Positions 49,086 to 59,997 of a DNA stretch of 64,000 bases are shown here, piece after piece (the stretch's first letter is position 1; every line of letters begins with the position of its first letter). Source of the DNA: Saccopteryx bilineata (taxonomy: Eukaryota; Chordata; Mammalia; Chiroptera; Emballonuridae); NCBI RefSeq assembly GCF_036850765.1, contig NC_089490.1, positions 276,968,482 to 277,032,481 on the forward strand, written 5' to 3'. A model generated the notes under the pieces. That model did not search any database and was not told the origin of the DNA. It saw only the letters and a list, made by a program, of their open reading frames with translations. A program made the translations under genes and the position numbers.

Positions 49086-49498
49086 CCAAACTTTAAACTC
49101 TTGTAATTACAGAATCTAATTGGTATTGAAAAAGCAACTGTTTTCTAATCATAGGTTTGAGTACACGGTAGTAGATTCAGGGCAGGCTGTACCAGTGAGG
49201 CACATGACAGCCACTAGCTTGTCCCCTGGGCGGGTATCCTCCTCAGAAGTTCCTCCCAAAGCCCTGTCTCCCATCACCATGCTCCTCACTGAGACACTCT
49301 GTCCACACTGGTCACAGGGGAATGACAAAACTCCACACCTTGTGGGACTGTCATGAGGATCTATACTATAACTTAGAAGCAGGCTCCTTGTAACCCTGAC
49401 ATTCTCTTCCTGGACTTTCAGGCCCATGTTTGTCCCTCTGACTCAGTTTCCCTTTTCTGGACCCATTTTAGTCTTAGCTGTAAAGCTGTTTGCATTTT

Positions 49499-49829
49499 TT
49501 TTTCTACAGAGACAGAGAGAGAGTCAGAGAGAGGGATAGACAGGGACAGACAGACAGAAATGGAGAGATGAGAAGCATCAATCATTAGTTTTTCGTTGCG
49601 CGTTGTGACGCCTTAGTTGTTCATTGATTACTTTCTCATATGTGCCTTTACCATGGCCCTTCGGCAGACTGAGTAACCTCTTGCTTGAACCAGTGACCTT
49701 GGGTCCAAGCTGGTGAGCTTTTGCTCAAACCAGATGAGCCCGCGCTCAAGCTGGAGACCTCAGGGTCTCGAACCCGGGTCCTTCCACATCACAGTCTGAC
49801 ACTCTACTGCTTCTCTGCCTGGTCAGGCA
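49499..49829 (-). mobile_element. tRNA-derived SINE, type B, with 13-bp target duplication
   Basis: Head at 49829 (GCCTGACCAGGCAGAGAAGCAGTAG...), four 20-bp core units near 49684, 49703, 49724 and 49745, the CAATGAACAACTAAGGCGTC region and a T-rich 3' end at 49499. CTGTTTGCATTTT at 49486-49498 is repeated at 49830-49842. Confidence 0.92.
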
Positions 49830-50193
49830 CTGTTTGCATTTTCAACAGTCCGATGACCCCCTCCTGACCCACCTGTCTCTTTCCTCCACCATAAATGTAT
49901 ATACCACTAAGAAACTGTAGTTATTCCATACAGATAAAAATAGTAAGATACTTGGTTTGCAACAAACTACTTTTATCTTTCCAATAGCTGTGAATTTCAA
50001 TTTTTTCAAAGCAAGACAGTAGAAATAAAAGCAGTATTAAAGATTGTGGGGGTGTTCTTAACTAAGTTTGATAATAACTTTTTTTTCTTACTATCTTCCT
50101 CAAAGATTTGGCATTGGTCTCTTCTCTGGGATGTGTGACCAAAATATTGTCAAATAGCTTGATCAGCACTTCCCAAAGTTATGCTGGAGAATT

Positions 50194-50767
50194 AAAAGAC
50201 TGCATATAACACTGTAGGGAACATAGGAGAGGATATATTCTTTCGAATTAGTTTTGGGATTCTTAGAACATATTCCTAGATGTGGGACTGCTGGGTCAAA
50301 AGGCAGTTCCATATTTAATTTTTGGAGGAAACTCCATACTGTTTCCCACAGTGGCTGTACCAGTCTACACTGATGAACAAAATAGAAACAGAGGCATGAA
50401 TACATGGACTGGACTAGCGGCTGTCAGAGGGGGAAGCTGTTGGGGGCTGGGTGAAAGAAGGTGAAGGGATTAAGTAAAAATATGTATATGTTTATATATA
50501 TAAATACATATATATGTATGCATTTATATGATACATATATATGTATCACACATAGACCCAGACAACAGCATGGTGATAGCCAGAGGGAAGGGGGAGTAGG
50601 TAGAGGTGGGCAAAGAGGGGAGGTAATGAGGAGGAAAGAGACTTTGCTTTGGGCAACGGGTGCTCGATGCAGTGTGCAGATGATGTTTTGTTGAGTTGTA
50701 CATTTGAAACCTATATGGTTTGGTGAACCAATGTCACCCCAATAAATTCAATAAAAAAGGCTGTATA
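50194..50767 (+). mobile_element. Older twin-primed L1 (5' inversion)
   Basis: 50207 to about 50370 is antisense ORF2 3' sequence: the minus frame 50163-50405 contains [16 protein letters not shown] and [12 protein letters not shown]. From about 50371 the sequence is + strand L1 3' UTR (GATGAACAAAATAGAAACAGAGGCATG through CACCCCAATAAATTCAATAAA). Flanking AAAAGACTGCATA (50194-50206) and AAAAGGCTGTATA (50755-50767) match at 11 of 13, a decayed duplication. It differs from the young family at 14.5 kb. Confidence 0.8.
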
Positions 50768-50816
50768 AACACATGAAATTTTTGTAGTTTACTCACAATT
50801 AGCACTGATTGAAACA

Positions 50817-50899
50817 AGAATGAACACATGGGCTCTAGGGTCTACCTGTGCCTTTGTGAGTTGTGTTGTGTCTGCACCGCTGACGGGCTGCATGAAGCT
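50817..50899 (+). repeat. 83-bp inverted duplicate, right copy
   Basis: Partner of 47240-47322 in opposite orientation, 82 of 83 identical. It lies within a 114-codon + frame and a 95-codon minus frame, neither with a recognised domain. Confidence 0.9.
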
Positions 50900-51228
50900 G
50901 GGCAGACGCCTGGACTCTTTGTGCCATATCCTCTTCTGTAAGTCCAAGCAAGTAGGGGTGTCTGTGCAGAGATGTTGGATGGAAGTCATCATCACACATG
51001 GAACAGTGGGGACAGCACAGCCTGCAGAATACATGGGGCTCATAAGCCATCCCATCCACTTTGTGTGCCTCTTCATGACTCCTTATTACCCCTTAATACA
51101 TGGAACTTTCATTATTTGCTCACCTTCCTGTCTCCTTTTCAAAACTCAGATTTTTGAGAGGTGAAAACTATAACTTTCCCTCCTTTATCCCCACTGAATG
51201 TTGCTGGAGAAAGGTTCAACACATCATT

Positions 51229-51266
51229 GTTGAATGAATAAATGAATGAATGAATGAATGAATGAG
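51229..51266. repeat. (AATG)n microsatellite
   Basis: Tandem TGAA units (about nine), probably seeded by the TTGAATGAATAAATG tail of an old MIR/L2 copy. Confidence 0.9.
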
Positions 51267-51347
51267 GTTCTTCCGATCAAAAGTTTCAGTGGTTCCGTAA
51301 CTGACCACAGACACAAGCACCTGACACAGTCTGCCAGCACCCACTTT

Positions 51348-51719
51348 TTTTTTTTTTTTTTGGTATTTTTCTGAAGCTGGAAACAGGGAGGCAGTCAGAC
51401 TCCTGCATGTGCCCGACTGGGATCCACCCGGCACGCCCACCAGGGGGCGATGCTCTGCCCATCCGGGGCATCGCTCTGTTGTGACCAGAGCCAGTCTAGC
51501 GCCTGAGGCAGAGGCCATGGAGCCATCCCCAGCACCTGGGCCATCTTTGCTCCAATGGAGCCTTGGCTGCGGTAGGGGAAGAAAGAGACAGAGAGGAAGG
51601 AGAGGGGGAGGGGTGGAGAAGTATATGGGTGATTCTCCTGTGTGCCCTGGCTGGGAATCGAGCCCGGGACTTCCTCAGGCCAGGCTGACACTCTACCACT
51701 GAGCCAACCGGCCAGGGCC
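51348..51719 (-). mobile_element. tRNA-derived SINE, type A, with 17-bp target duplication
   Basis: Complete reverse-strand copy from a T-run at 51348 to the head GGGCCCTGGCCGGTTGGCTCAGTGG at 51719. Flanks CTGCCAGCACCCACTTT (51331-51347) and CTGCCAGTACCCACTTT (51720-51736) match at 16 of 17. Frames in 51216-51733 are SINE translations. Confidence 0.94.
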
Positions 51720-51736
51720 CTGCCAGTACCCACTTT

Positions 51737-53899
51737 ACAGGTCAGCTTCCTCCAATGACACTTGCTGGTATTTAGTCTTCAGACCAACTGAACTGAGCCA
51801 GGCTCCCAACCATGTCTAGTGTTTTCCTGGTTTTGAATTTTCTTTTTCACCATTATCAAGTACCTTCATCAGAGTGGTCACTTAGATTTAAACACATAGG
51901 TGAAGTAAACTTAAGATTGATTAAGTATAGTTTGGAGAATGTATTTTAAAAATTCTTAATAAAATTTTAGACATTGTAAATTAATTCATCTTCATAATCA
52001 CAAAGAACAACATATGGCTAAACTTATTTATAAGATTGATAAGTTCTCCAAATTTTGTTTGTATTTTGTTCAAATAAGGTGAAAAACTCTAAACAATATT
52101 TATGGAATGGAGTACCAGAAAAATGTAGGTTTAAATCTTTTAATTAATTGAACTTTATTCCTACAAAGGCAAGTGAGAAGGCTATTATTTTAATTCTAAA
52201 ATTGCATTTTTAAAGATATCACTGTATGTGAAAATTTAGACAAAGTTTCCACTTTTAATTAGATGAATTTATATTTTGTGCTGGAGCATATTAAGATGTT
52301 TGAGGCTCTGGGTCATAAAAAATGAATAAATTCCTAAAAGGTTACAAGAAAAGCATATTGTAAACATACAGAGATGTTCACATGTATAGAATCTACACAT
52401 ATGTATCATTTGCAGATAAGAGCAAAAGTTGAATTTTTAAGCCTTTGCACAGGTATGACTCATGTCAAGGGTCTTTCTTTTTGTCCCCAAACCCTCATAC
52501 TCTGGCCTACTGTCATCTTAGTCATAATCATGAAGTGAGGTCACAGTTAGTAGAAGCAGAGCTTCCTCATTTCCTCATGAGAAATTTTATTGGCCAGTGA
52601 CTATTGTAAGCATTTGTGCATACAAAGTATGTACACTGCACCACAGAAAAAGTCAGGAAAGAACCAGACTATGGAGGAAATTGAACTTTGGTGAAATGGA
52701 TGGCTTGTGTTACAATCCAGCAAAAGGGAACAAAGGAAGCAAGGGAGACCCTGAGAACTGAAGAAATGGACACTGTTCTACCAGGGCCTCTCCCATCTCT
52801 TTCTCTTTTTCCCTTTCTCTCTTTCTCTTGACAACTTTCATATTTTTTTCAAGCACAAAAACATGTTTGATAGAGGCAAGTGATAAATTGCCTGCTATAG
52901 CGGATATAAGATGCAATTATTATACTAATATTGATGATCTGAAAAATGTACACATCTGATACATAACATGACTGTGGAGCAGCACCCCCACTGCCTTCCA
53001 CCCACTCCCGAGCGTCCTCCCTGGGGAAACACGCCACACTGTCCAAAGGCATCCTGACTTTAGATGGAGTTTGCTTTGAAGACACACCTGTTCTCACTTT
53101 CCATTTCCTATCCTCCCCACACTTTTAGTAGCATTAGCAAAAACCAGTTTATATCCTCTAGCCCTGTTCGAGAAAATGTGAAGAAGACTAAGAGGAAATG
53201 AATATTTAAAAATGAAAAGAGCGGGGGTTAACTGTGCCATAAAGTATAATTAAATATCATTTTCCCGCAAATCATTAAAAATTTAGTGGGCATTTTATAT
53301 GCTATGGAGATGTTAAAAGTATCAATATTTAAGTTATGCAATGCTTAAAAGAAAACAAATACATGAATTTTTACAAAACAATGCTAATTTAAATAACAAT
53401 GTCAAAATAAATTCATAATCATGTGGATATGAAAATGTCTTTGCCCTTTGAACTCCCTAAACTACTAAGATGTGATTTATCTTTTATTTCTTTTGTGGCC
53501 TAAAAACCTTTCAAAATTTAATCTCTGTTGTTGTTTTTTGGAAGATGGATTGCTTGGGCAGTGGATTTGGATCAGGAAAATGAGTCCCTCACATCTCCTG
53601 TTTATATTTCATCCCCACCTGGATTGCCACTGACACCTGCCCCTTTCAATAACCACTGAAAATTAATACTGAGTCCCCAAATCACAGATTTGAGCTTAAA
53701 TTCTCCGCTGAAAGCAAAAACTCTCCAAAGATTCCCTTCAGGCTGAGAACTCCCACTGTGCCCAAAGGCAAGTGATATATATTTTACCCTCTTTCCATAT
53801 CCCCCTTTAAGTAATGCCTTTCGAGATGAATCTAAACTCTATTTTAGAGCCCCTGGCCAAAACGCTAAAAGTCTCAGGTGTCCAAGCAACCCTAGTCAA
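51737..53899. other. Intergenic or intronic DNA, no gene seen
   Basis: About 2.2 kb of AT-rich sequence with no repeat or gene I can support. Confidence 0.4.
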
Positions 53900-53913
53900 T
53901 GGTTTGGGAATTA

Positions 53914-54277
53914 TTCATCTTTTCTTTTTTTTTTCTTTTTTTCTTTTTCTTTTTTTTTTTTATAGAAACAGAGAGTCAGAGATAGGGATAGATAGGGACA
54001 GACAAACAGGAATGGAGAGAGATGAGAAGCATCAATCATTAGTTTTTTGTTGCAACACCTTAGTTGTTCATTGATTGCTTTCTCATATATGCCTTGACTG
54101 TGGGGCTATAACAGACCGAGTGACTCCTCGCTCAAGCTAGAGAGCTTGGGTCCAAGCTGGTGAGCTTTGCTCAAACCAGATGAGCCTGCGCTCAAGCTGA
54201 TGACCTCAGAGTCTCGAACCTTGGTCCTCTGCATCCCAGTCTGATGCTCTATCCACTGTGCCACTGCCTGGTCAGGC
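53914..54277 (-). mobile_element. tRNA-derived SINE, type B, with 14-bp target duplication
   Basis: T-rich 3' end from 53914; GAGATGAGAAGCATCAATCATTAG, TTAGTTGTTCATTGATTGC; four 20-bp core units near 54131, 54151, 54170 and 54191; head at 54277 (GCCTGACCAGGCAGTGGCACAGTGGATAGAGC). TGGTTTGGGAATTA lies at 53900-53913 and 54278-54291. Confidence 0.94.
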
Positions 54278-54291
54278 TGGTTTGGGAATTA

Positions 54292-56740
54292 AAATAGAAT
54301 AAAACAGATACCTAGACTGAAGCAGAGCTGGACTACTCTAGTTCTCTAGTTAGAATGGCCTTTTCTTCTTTCAGGTCCTGGTAGAGTGAGGTCTGTGTCT
54401 CAGACAGTCTTGACAAGCCCCTTGTTAAGATCCTTCTTCTGCCTTAGGCTGAGGTCCTGGAGGGCAGGGACCACCACACTTAGGCCTGGAGTTCCCACCC
54501 CCACCACTCCTCAGACCTCTGAAGCAGCACTCCCTACAGAGACTGGCCCACCCCGGGCCGCTTGGACTCACGTGTTGGAAGAACAGTGAGTCAGATGGGC
54601 AGGTAGAGAGGGAGTGTTCAGAATAAGGGGAGATACGCACCTCACAAAGGGAGTGGAACTTTGGGTCCACCTTCACAAGACAAACCGACATTACTCGAGG
54701 TTTTTACCTCCCATCCTTTGTGGTACACGTTTCAGCTGACATACATGTTATTTCAGATAAGGTTGGTGCCCACCAACCTTTCTCTAAAAACCACTTTTTC
54801 CCAGGGGACTTAATCATTGACAGGAAAACTGGTGCTTTGTCTTTGCAGAAACTCTTGAGAATCTTATAGAAATCAACATTTTAAAGCAAATATCATGAAT
54901 GGCTTTAACTGTAAAGCACACAGTTGCATGTTTTACTGAGATTTTTTTTTTAAGTGAAACCCATAGTCCAAGAAAGACACTTTCTGGCAGCAACTCCGAA
55001 AAGGAGAATTAGGGAAGAACAACTTTATTGCTCACCATAAATGCTGTTATCCGTGATGGCAACGGGTCGCTCAGAGCTGGGATGGTGGCTACAGTTGGAT
55101 AGATGCTGGATCCATGACTTCTTTACTCTCAGGAGGTTCCACTGGTTTGAGTTGGACTCTATTGAATATTTTATTGGGTTTGTCCCCTTAGTCTTAGACA
55201 ATCTTTGCCTTTTGTCTCTTTAGTCTCAGCAATCTGCACATCACCTGGTGTATACCAGGCACTCAATAAATGTTTGCCAGGGAAACTTGTAAATCTATCA
55301 CTTAGCATAAGACTGTATGTAGCACATTAATATGTACTATATGTCAAGTACCTGGAGGTAAATTTCAGTGAAATAGAATTGAATTCTTTGCACAATGATC
55401 TGATGACTCCATAAACAAATATCTAACTGAAACGCACCTGGCATTTCCTCGATAACTTGGTTATGCTTTCTGCCCAGTAAATTTTAAGCCAGTCAACCAA
55501 AATGTATTGAGTAACATTTATGTGTGAGTTTCTGTGTTTTAAAAAGATGACTTCTGCCTGACAGTGAAACAGGAAGAAATAGTTTATTGCAATCACTCAA
55601 ATCCAATGATTGTTTTATAATTGTGAGATATTACACAGGATTAGACAGTCTTTGGATGGTAGAACACAACAGAAAGATATTCAGATAGATAAAAGGCAGA
55701 AATCTTTCTTGCAGCTCCAAATGAGAGAAGGCTGCCATACAGGAGTAACCTGGGACCAGGGAAACAGCAAGCCGGAAACTCAGACAGCACCTTCAGGTAA
55801 GCAAGCAGAGTGGACTTAATCACGTTTACAGCTCCCTGTGAACTAGCTCATTTGAATTTATCTTTGGGACCTTGGGCACAGGGCTAATCCTTAGTTGTTG
55901 GTACCCAATCCCAGGACAGTTAGGGTGGCTGCCTGGCGGCCTGGAATTCAAGTTCCATAAAGGAAGAGGTTGGAGTGTGGACTTAATCCCTGCTGGAGAA
56001 GAGGAACTGGCAGTTCCCTCACCAGGGCCTTAAAACTAGGTCAAGGCTACATTTAAAAAATACAATGGTGTCATATGTATCTTTACATAAATGTCAAATG
56101 GCACCAATGCAATTCCTCTTCTAAGCAGAACTTTATCAAATGTTTTTAACAACCATAAAGTCATTATGTCTTTTTGTGTCACATGAAAATGCATAACTTA
56201 CAGTATTTTAATGTATTTTAATAATCAGGTTGAGAGGCAACATCATCAGGTGCTCTTTGAAGACATTTTAAACATTGATATTGGCATAACAACTAATGTC
56301 ACATTCAGAGTTGGGACCAGAGAAACAAAAGACACTGAGTTCTGCATATTCCAAAGGCATTTATTGACTATTTGCTATTGCACCCTAGTCATAGTCTGAA
56401 AAAGTGAAAATTTAAATGGCTCTTCCAAATTCACAGCCTGAGTGGGTCATAGTCATCAAATGCACAGGGCACAAGCCAGAATTTAACAGTCCATGTGCTG
56501 GAGGCAGATGGTGCTTGCAATGGAATTATGGGGGTAAAATTATTACCTTGTTTGGGAAATGCAGCTTGATACCTTCCCTAATTCCTGAAATCTGTATAGA
56601 TTGGCCATCTATAAACTCACTAGAATTTTGTGAAAAAGTTGATGTAATTTTTAGGAGAGTAATAGCAACAAAATTTAGTACAATTTAGTTAATGTTAAAT
56701 ACAATTCACTTTTTATAAATCTAAATTTAATTAGATGCAT
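54292..56740. other. Mostly unassigned DNA with an L2/MIR tail
   Basis: No gene seen. 55225-55285 ends CCTGGTGTATACCAGGCACTCAATAAATGTTTG, the usual tail wording of an L2/MIR-type element. 54425-54691 is GC-richer with frames on both strands but no domain. Confidence 0.4.
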
Positions 56741-56755
56741 AAAAGTATTGTTTCT

Positions 56756-57151
56756 GGCCCTGGCCGGTTGGCTCAGTGGTAGAGCGTCGGCCTGGCGTGC
56801 AGAAGTCCCGGGTTCGATTTCCGGCCAGGGCACACAGGAGAAGCGCCCATTTGCTTCTCCACCCCTCCCCCTCTCCTTCCTCTCTATCTCTCTCTTCCCC
56901 TCCTGCAGCCGAGGCTCCATTGGAGCAAAGATGTCCTGGGCGCTGGGGATGGCTCCTTGGCCTCTGCCCCAGGCACTAGAGTGGCTCTGGTCGCAACAGA
57001 GCGACCCCCCGGAGGGGCAGAGCATTGCCCCCTGGTGGGCAGAGCGTCGCTTCCTGGTGGGCGTGCTGGGTGGATCCCGGTCGGGCGCATGCGGGAGTCT
57101 GTCTGACTATCTCTCCCCGTTTCCAGCTTCGGAAAAATACAAAAAAAAAAA
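56756..57151 (+). mobile_element. Young tRNA-derived SINE, type A, full length, 15-bp target duplication
   Basis: Starts GGCCCTGGCCGGTTGG. Pol III A box TGGCTCAGTGG at 56769-56779 and B box GGTTCGATT at 56811-56819. Then CACACAGGAGAAGCGCCC, a CTCC/TCTC block, CCATTGGAGCAAAGATG, a GAGGGGCAGAGCATTGCC module, TCGGGCGCATGCGGGAG, and poly(A). AAAAGTATTGTTTCT at 56741-56755 and 57152-57166 is perfect. It carries a 22-bp internal near-duplication (57019-57040, 57041-57061) that the other type A copies here lack. Confidence 0.96.
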
Positions 57152-57329
57152 AAAAGTATTGTTTCTTATAGAAATCTTAAATAACTTTTTCTATTTGTCC
57201 TTAGGGAACTATATATCACCTTCCAGATTTCATTATACTTTACATATCATGTGTCGCACCAAATAAATACAGGAGTATTTAGAAAAGAATAATATTTTAT
57301 GTTTATTTATATATACTTCTCCAGCCAAT

Positions 57330-57331
<2 letters not shown>

Positions 57332-57360
<29 letters not shown>
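57332..57360. repeat. (CA)n microsatellite
   Basis: About 14 CA units. Confidence 0.95.
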
Positions 57361-57362
<2 letters not shown>

Positions 57363-57614
57363 TTATGGTATAGACATATATCTATGCCACAGTTGTGAGA
57401 ATGTAAAACAGAGTTTTTTGTTGTATTATTATTTATTAATTACTGTATTTTTCATCTGAACAACTGTAAATTTAGTTTTTCCACCCTGTATGCATACACA
57501 CACACAAACACACGCACGTGTGTGCATGCATGCGAGATACATACACAGACACACCAGTTCTGTCATTGGAAGAAAAGAACTTGAACTTCTCCAGAATTGA
57601 TGTATTTATTTTCT

Positions 57615-57966
57615 TTCTTATTTTTTATTTTTATTTTTTATTTTTTGACAGACAGAGAGAGAGTCAGAGAGAGGGACAGATAGGGACAGACAGAAAGGAA
57701 GGGAGAGAGATGAGAAGCATCAATTCTTTGTTGCGGCACCTTAGTTGTTCACTGATTGCTTTCTCATATGTGCTTTGACCAGAGAGGGGAGGGGGGCTAC
57801 AGCAGAGTGAGTGACCCCTTGCTCAAGCCAGCAACCTTGGGCTCAAGCTGTCGACCATGGGGTCACATCTGTGATCCCATGCTCAAGCCAGCATCCTCAC
57901 GCTCAAACCTCAGTTCTCCATGTCCCAGTCCAATGCTTTATCCACTTCACCACCACCTGGTCAGGC
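57615..57966 (-). mobile_element. tRNA-derived SINE, type B, with 17-bp target duplication
   Basis: Same family as 53914-54277, with core units near 57822, 57842, a decayed one near 57862, 57882 and 57902 (20-bp period). TGATGTATTTATTTTCT flanks it perfectly at 57598-57614 and 57967-57983. Frames at 57518-58082 are SINE translations. Confidence 0.94.
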
Positions 57967-58121
57967 TGATGTATTTATTTTCTAAAGGAAGGGCTTTAAC
58001 AAGATGTCATTTAAGATTTTATTTAGGTTTTACAGTCTCGAATAAGTTGAAAGGAAAAATGAAAAAGAAGAAAGGGATTTAATACCTAATGGTTACAGAA
58101 AAATTCTACTTATTACATTTT

Positions 58122-58179
58122 TATTTATTTATATTTTTTCTCTTTTTTATTTTTTAAATAATTTTTTATTTATTCATTT

Positions 58180-58230
<51 letters not shown>

Positions 58231-58355
58231 AGGGGTGAGGAGCAGGAAGCATCAACTCCCATATGTGCCTTGACTGGGCAAGCCCAGGGTTTTGAACTGG
58301 CAACCTCAGTGTTCCAGGTTGATGCTTGATCCACTGCACCACCACAGATCAGTCC
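58122..58355 (-). mobile_element. tRNA-derived SINE, type C, with 17-bp target duplication and (GA)n expansion
   Basis: Reverse-strand relative of 14197-14388: a TTTATTTATTCATTTTAGAGGAG tail, an expanded (GA)n of about 45 bp at 58183-58227, GAAGCATCAACTCCCATATGTGCCTTG, and the head at 58355. TCTACTTATTACATTTT is perfect at 58105-58121 and 58356-58372. Confidence 0.93.
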
Positions 58356-58879
58356 TCTACTTATTACATTTTAATTTACAAGTAGTTAATCTCATGTACT
58401 TGCTAGTTATTTTTCAGAGTTCATAATATATATTTGCATGAAATGTGATGGGAAAGTTGGCTAATCTTCCTTTAATTGTAACGTACCTTAAGAAAAAATT
58501 TTGATTAATTGACAAGACCCCCATGGCAGATGTTAATAATAAATAATAAAAGTACATGATAGAATGACTGATTAGTTTGTGCTCTAACAGTCCAAGCCCC
58601 CTTGTAGAAAAACATAGAAAGGAATTCATACAATAATTTTCAAATAATCCGTAACAGTGTCAGAATCTCTTAAACCAAACACTATATAATTTCACTTTAA
58701 AATCTCTTCCCAATTAAACATACTGATACTTGAATTAAGTAGAAATCTCAGAGGGTAAACGAAACTTTGTTTTTAATATAATTTCAAGTTCAGGCATCTC
58801 AGAATTACTAGTAGCAACTGAAGAGTTCCTAAAATCAAATACTCACATATTTGAAAGAAAGAGATGCAATTGCACAACA

Positions 58880-59196
58880 CTCTTGTGCAAGACTCAAGAA
58901 CAATTACCATAAAGCTATTATCAAAAAACAAGAGATAACAAAAGTTGGCAAGGATGTGGAGAAAAGAGAACCCTTATATTCTGTTGATATAAATGTAAAT
59001 TTGTATAGCAATTATGGAAAACAATATTGTGGTTTTTCAAAAAGTTAAAAATAAATCTACTATACAACTCAGCAATCCCACTTCTGAGTATGTATCTGAA
59101 GGAATTGAAATATTAAAATTAGAATATGGAAAAGACAACTGAGCTCTCATGTTCGTTGCAGCATTATTTACAATGGCCAGGACAATTGCCTGGTAG

Positions 59197-59246
<50 letters not shown>

Positions 59247-59628
59247 TGTGAAGGAAGCTATAGAGGGGCTGAATGAGGTAAATGGTGATGAACAAAAACT
59301 TGACTTGGGGGGGTGAACACACAATATGGAGTACAGAGATATGTTGTTGAATTGGGCACCTGAAACCTGTATAATTATGTTTACCACAATCACCCCAATA
59401 TATGCAATTAAAAAGAAATCCTTCAATGAATGACTGGATGAAAAAAAATCTTTTGTGTATATATACATATACACACACATATATAATGGAACATTCAGCT
59501 GTGAAACAAAGGAAATCTTGTCATTTGCAACAACATGGAGGAAAACTGGATGGCATTATGCTAAGCAAAATAAGCCAGACAGAGAAAGACAAATACTGTA
59601 TGATATCACTTATATGCAAAACCTAAAA
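58880..59628 (+). mobile_element. Old L1 3' ORF2 fragment, interrupted by a second L1 tail
   Basis: Old L1 wording: AACAAAAGTTGGCAAGGATGTGGAGAAAAGAGAACCC near 58937, ACTATACAACTCAGCAATCCCACTTCTGAG near 59059, GTTCGTTGCAGCATTATTTACAATGGCCAGGAC; then, after the nested piece, CTTCAATGAATGACTGGATG near 59420, TATAATGGAACATTCAGC and AACAACATGGAGGAAAACTGGATGGC. No open frame. Confidence 0.75.
59183..59415 (+). mobile_element. L1 3' UTR nested in the older L1, with (TG)n
   Basis: Interrupts the collinear old L1 between CCAGGAC and CTTCAATG. It contains a (TG)n run at 59199-59250, then GACTTGGGGGGGTGAACACACAATATGGAGTACAGAG, GAATTGGGCACCTGAAACCTGTATAATTATG and CACCCCAATATATGCAATTAAAAAG, a typical L1 3' end. 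Target duplication unclear. Confidence 0.65.
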
Positions 59629-59637
59629 ACAAATTTG

Positions 59638-59988
59638 GGCCCTGGCCAGTTGGCTCAGTGTTAGAGCATTGGCCTGGTGTGTGGCAGTCTCAAGTTTGAC
59701 TCCCAGCCAGGGCACACATGGGAAGTGACCATCTGCTTCTCCACCCCTCCCCCTCTCCCATCTCCCCCCCCCCCGCCCTCTCTCTGTCTCTCTCTTCTCC
59801 TCCCACAGTCATGGCTTGGTTAGAGTAAGTTTGTCCAGGGCTCTGGTGGCTCCAGGGCTTAGCCTCCAAGCAATCAAGCAAAGATGGGCAGAGCATCACC
59901 CGGTAGGGGGCTTGCCAGATGGATCCCAGTTGGGGCGCATGCAGGAGTCCGTTGCTCTGCTTCCCTGCTTCTCACTTAAGAAAAAAAT
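59638..59988 (+). mobile_element. tRNA-derived SINE, type A, diverged, 9-bp target duplication
   Basis: Head GGCCCTGGCCAGTTGGCTCAGTGTTAGAGC, decayed B box, CACACATGGGAAGTGACC, C-run at 59767-59775, tail AAAAAAATAC. ACAAATTTG at 59629-59637 and 59989-59997. More diverged than 56756-57151. It sits at the 3' end of the L1 fragment. Confidence 0.88.
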
Positions 59989-59997
59989 ACAAATTTG

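Noticed and set aside
56756..56830. tRNA-like sequence (GGTTGGCTCAGTGGTAGAGC...GGTTCGATT)
   Set aside because: It is the tRNA-derived head of a SINE with body, tail and target duplication, not a tRNA gene.
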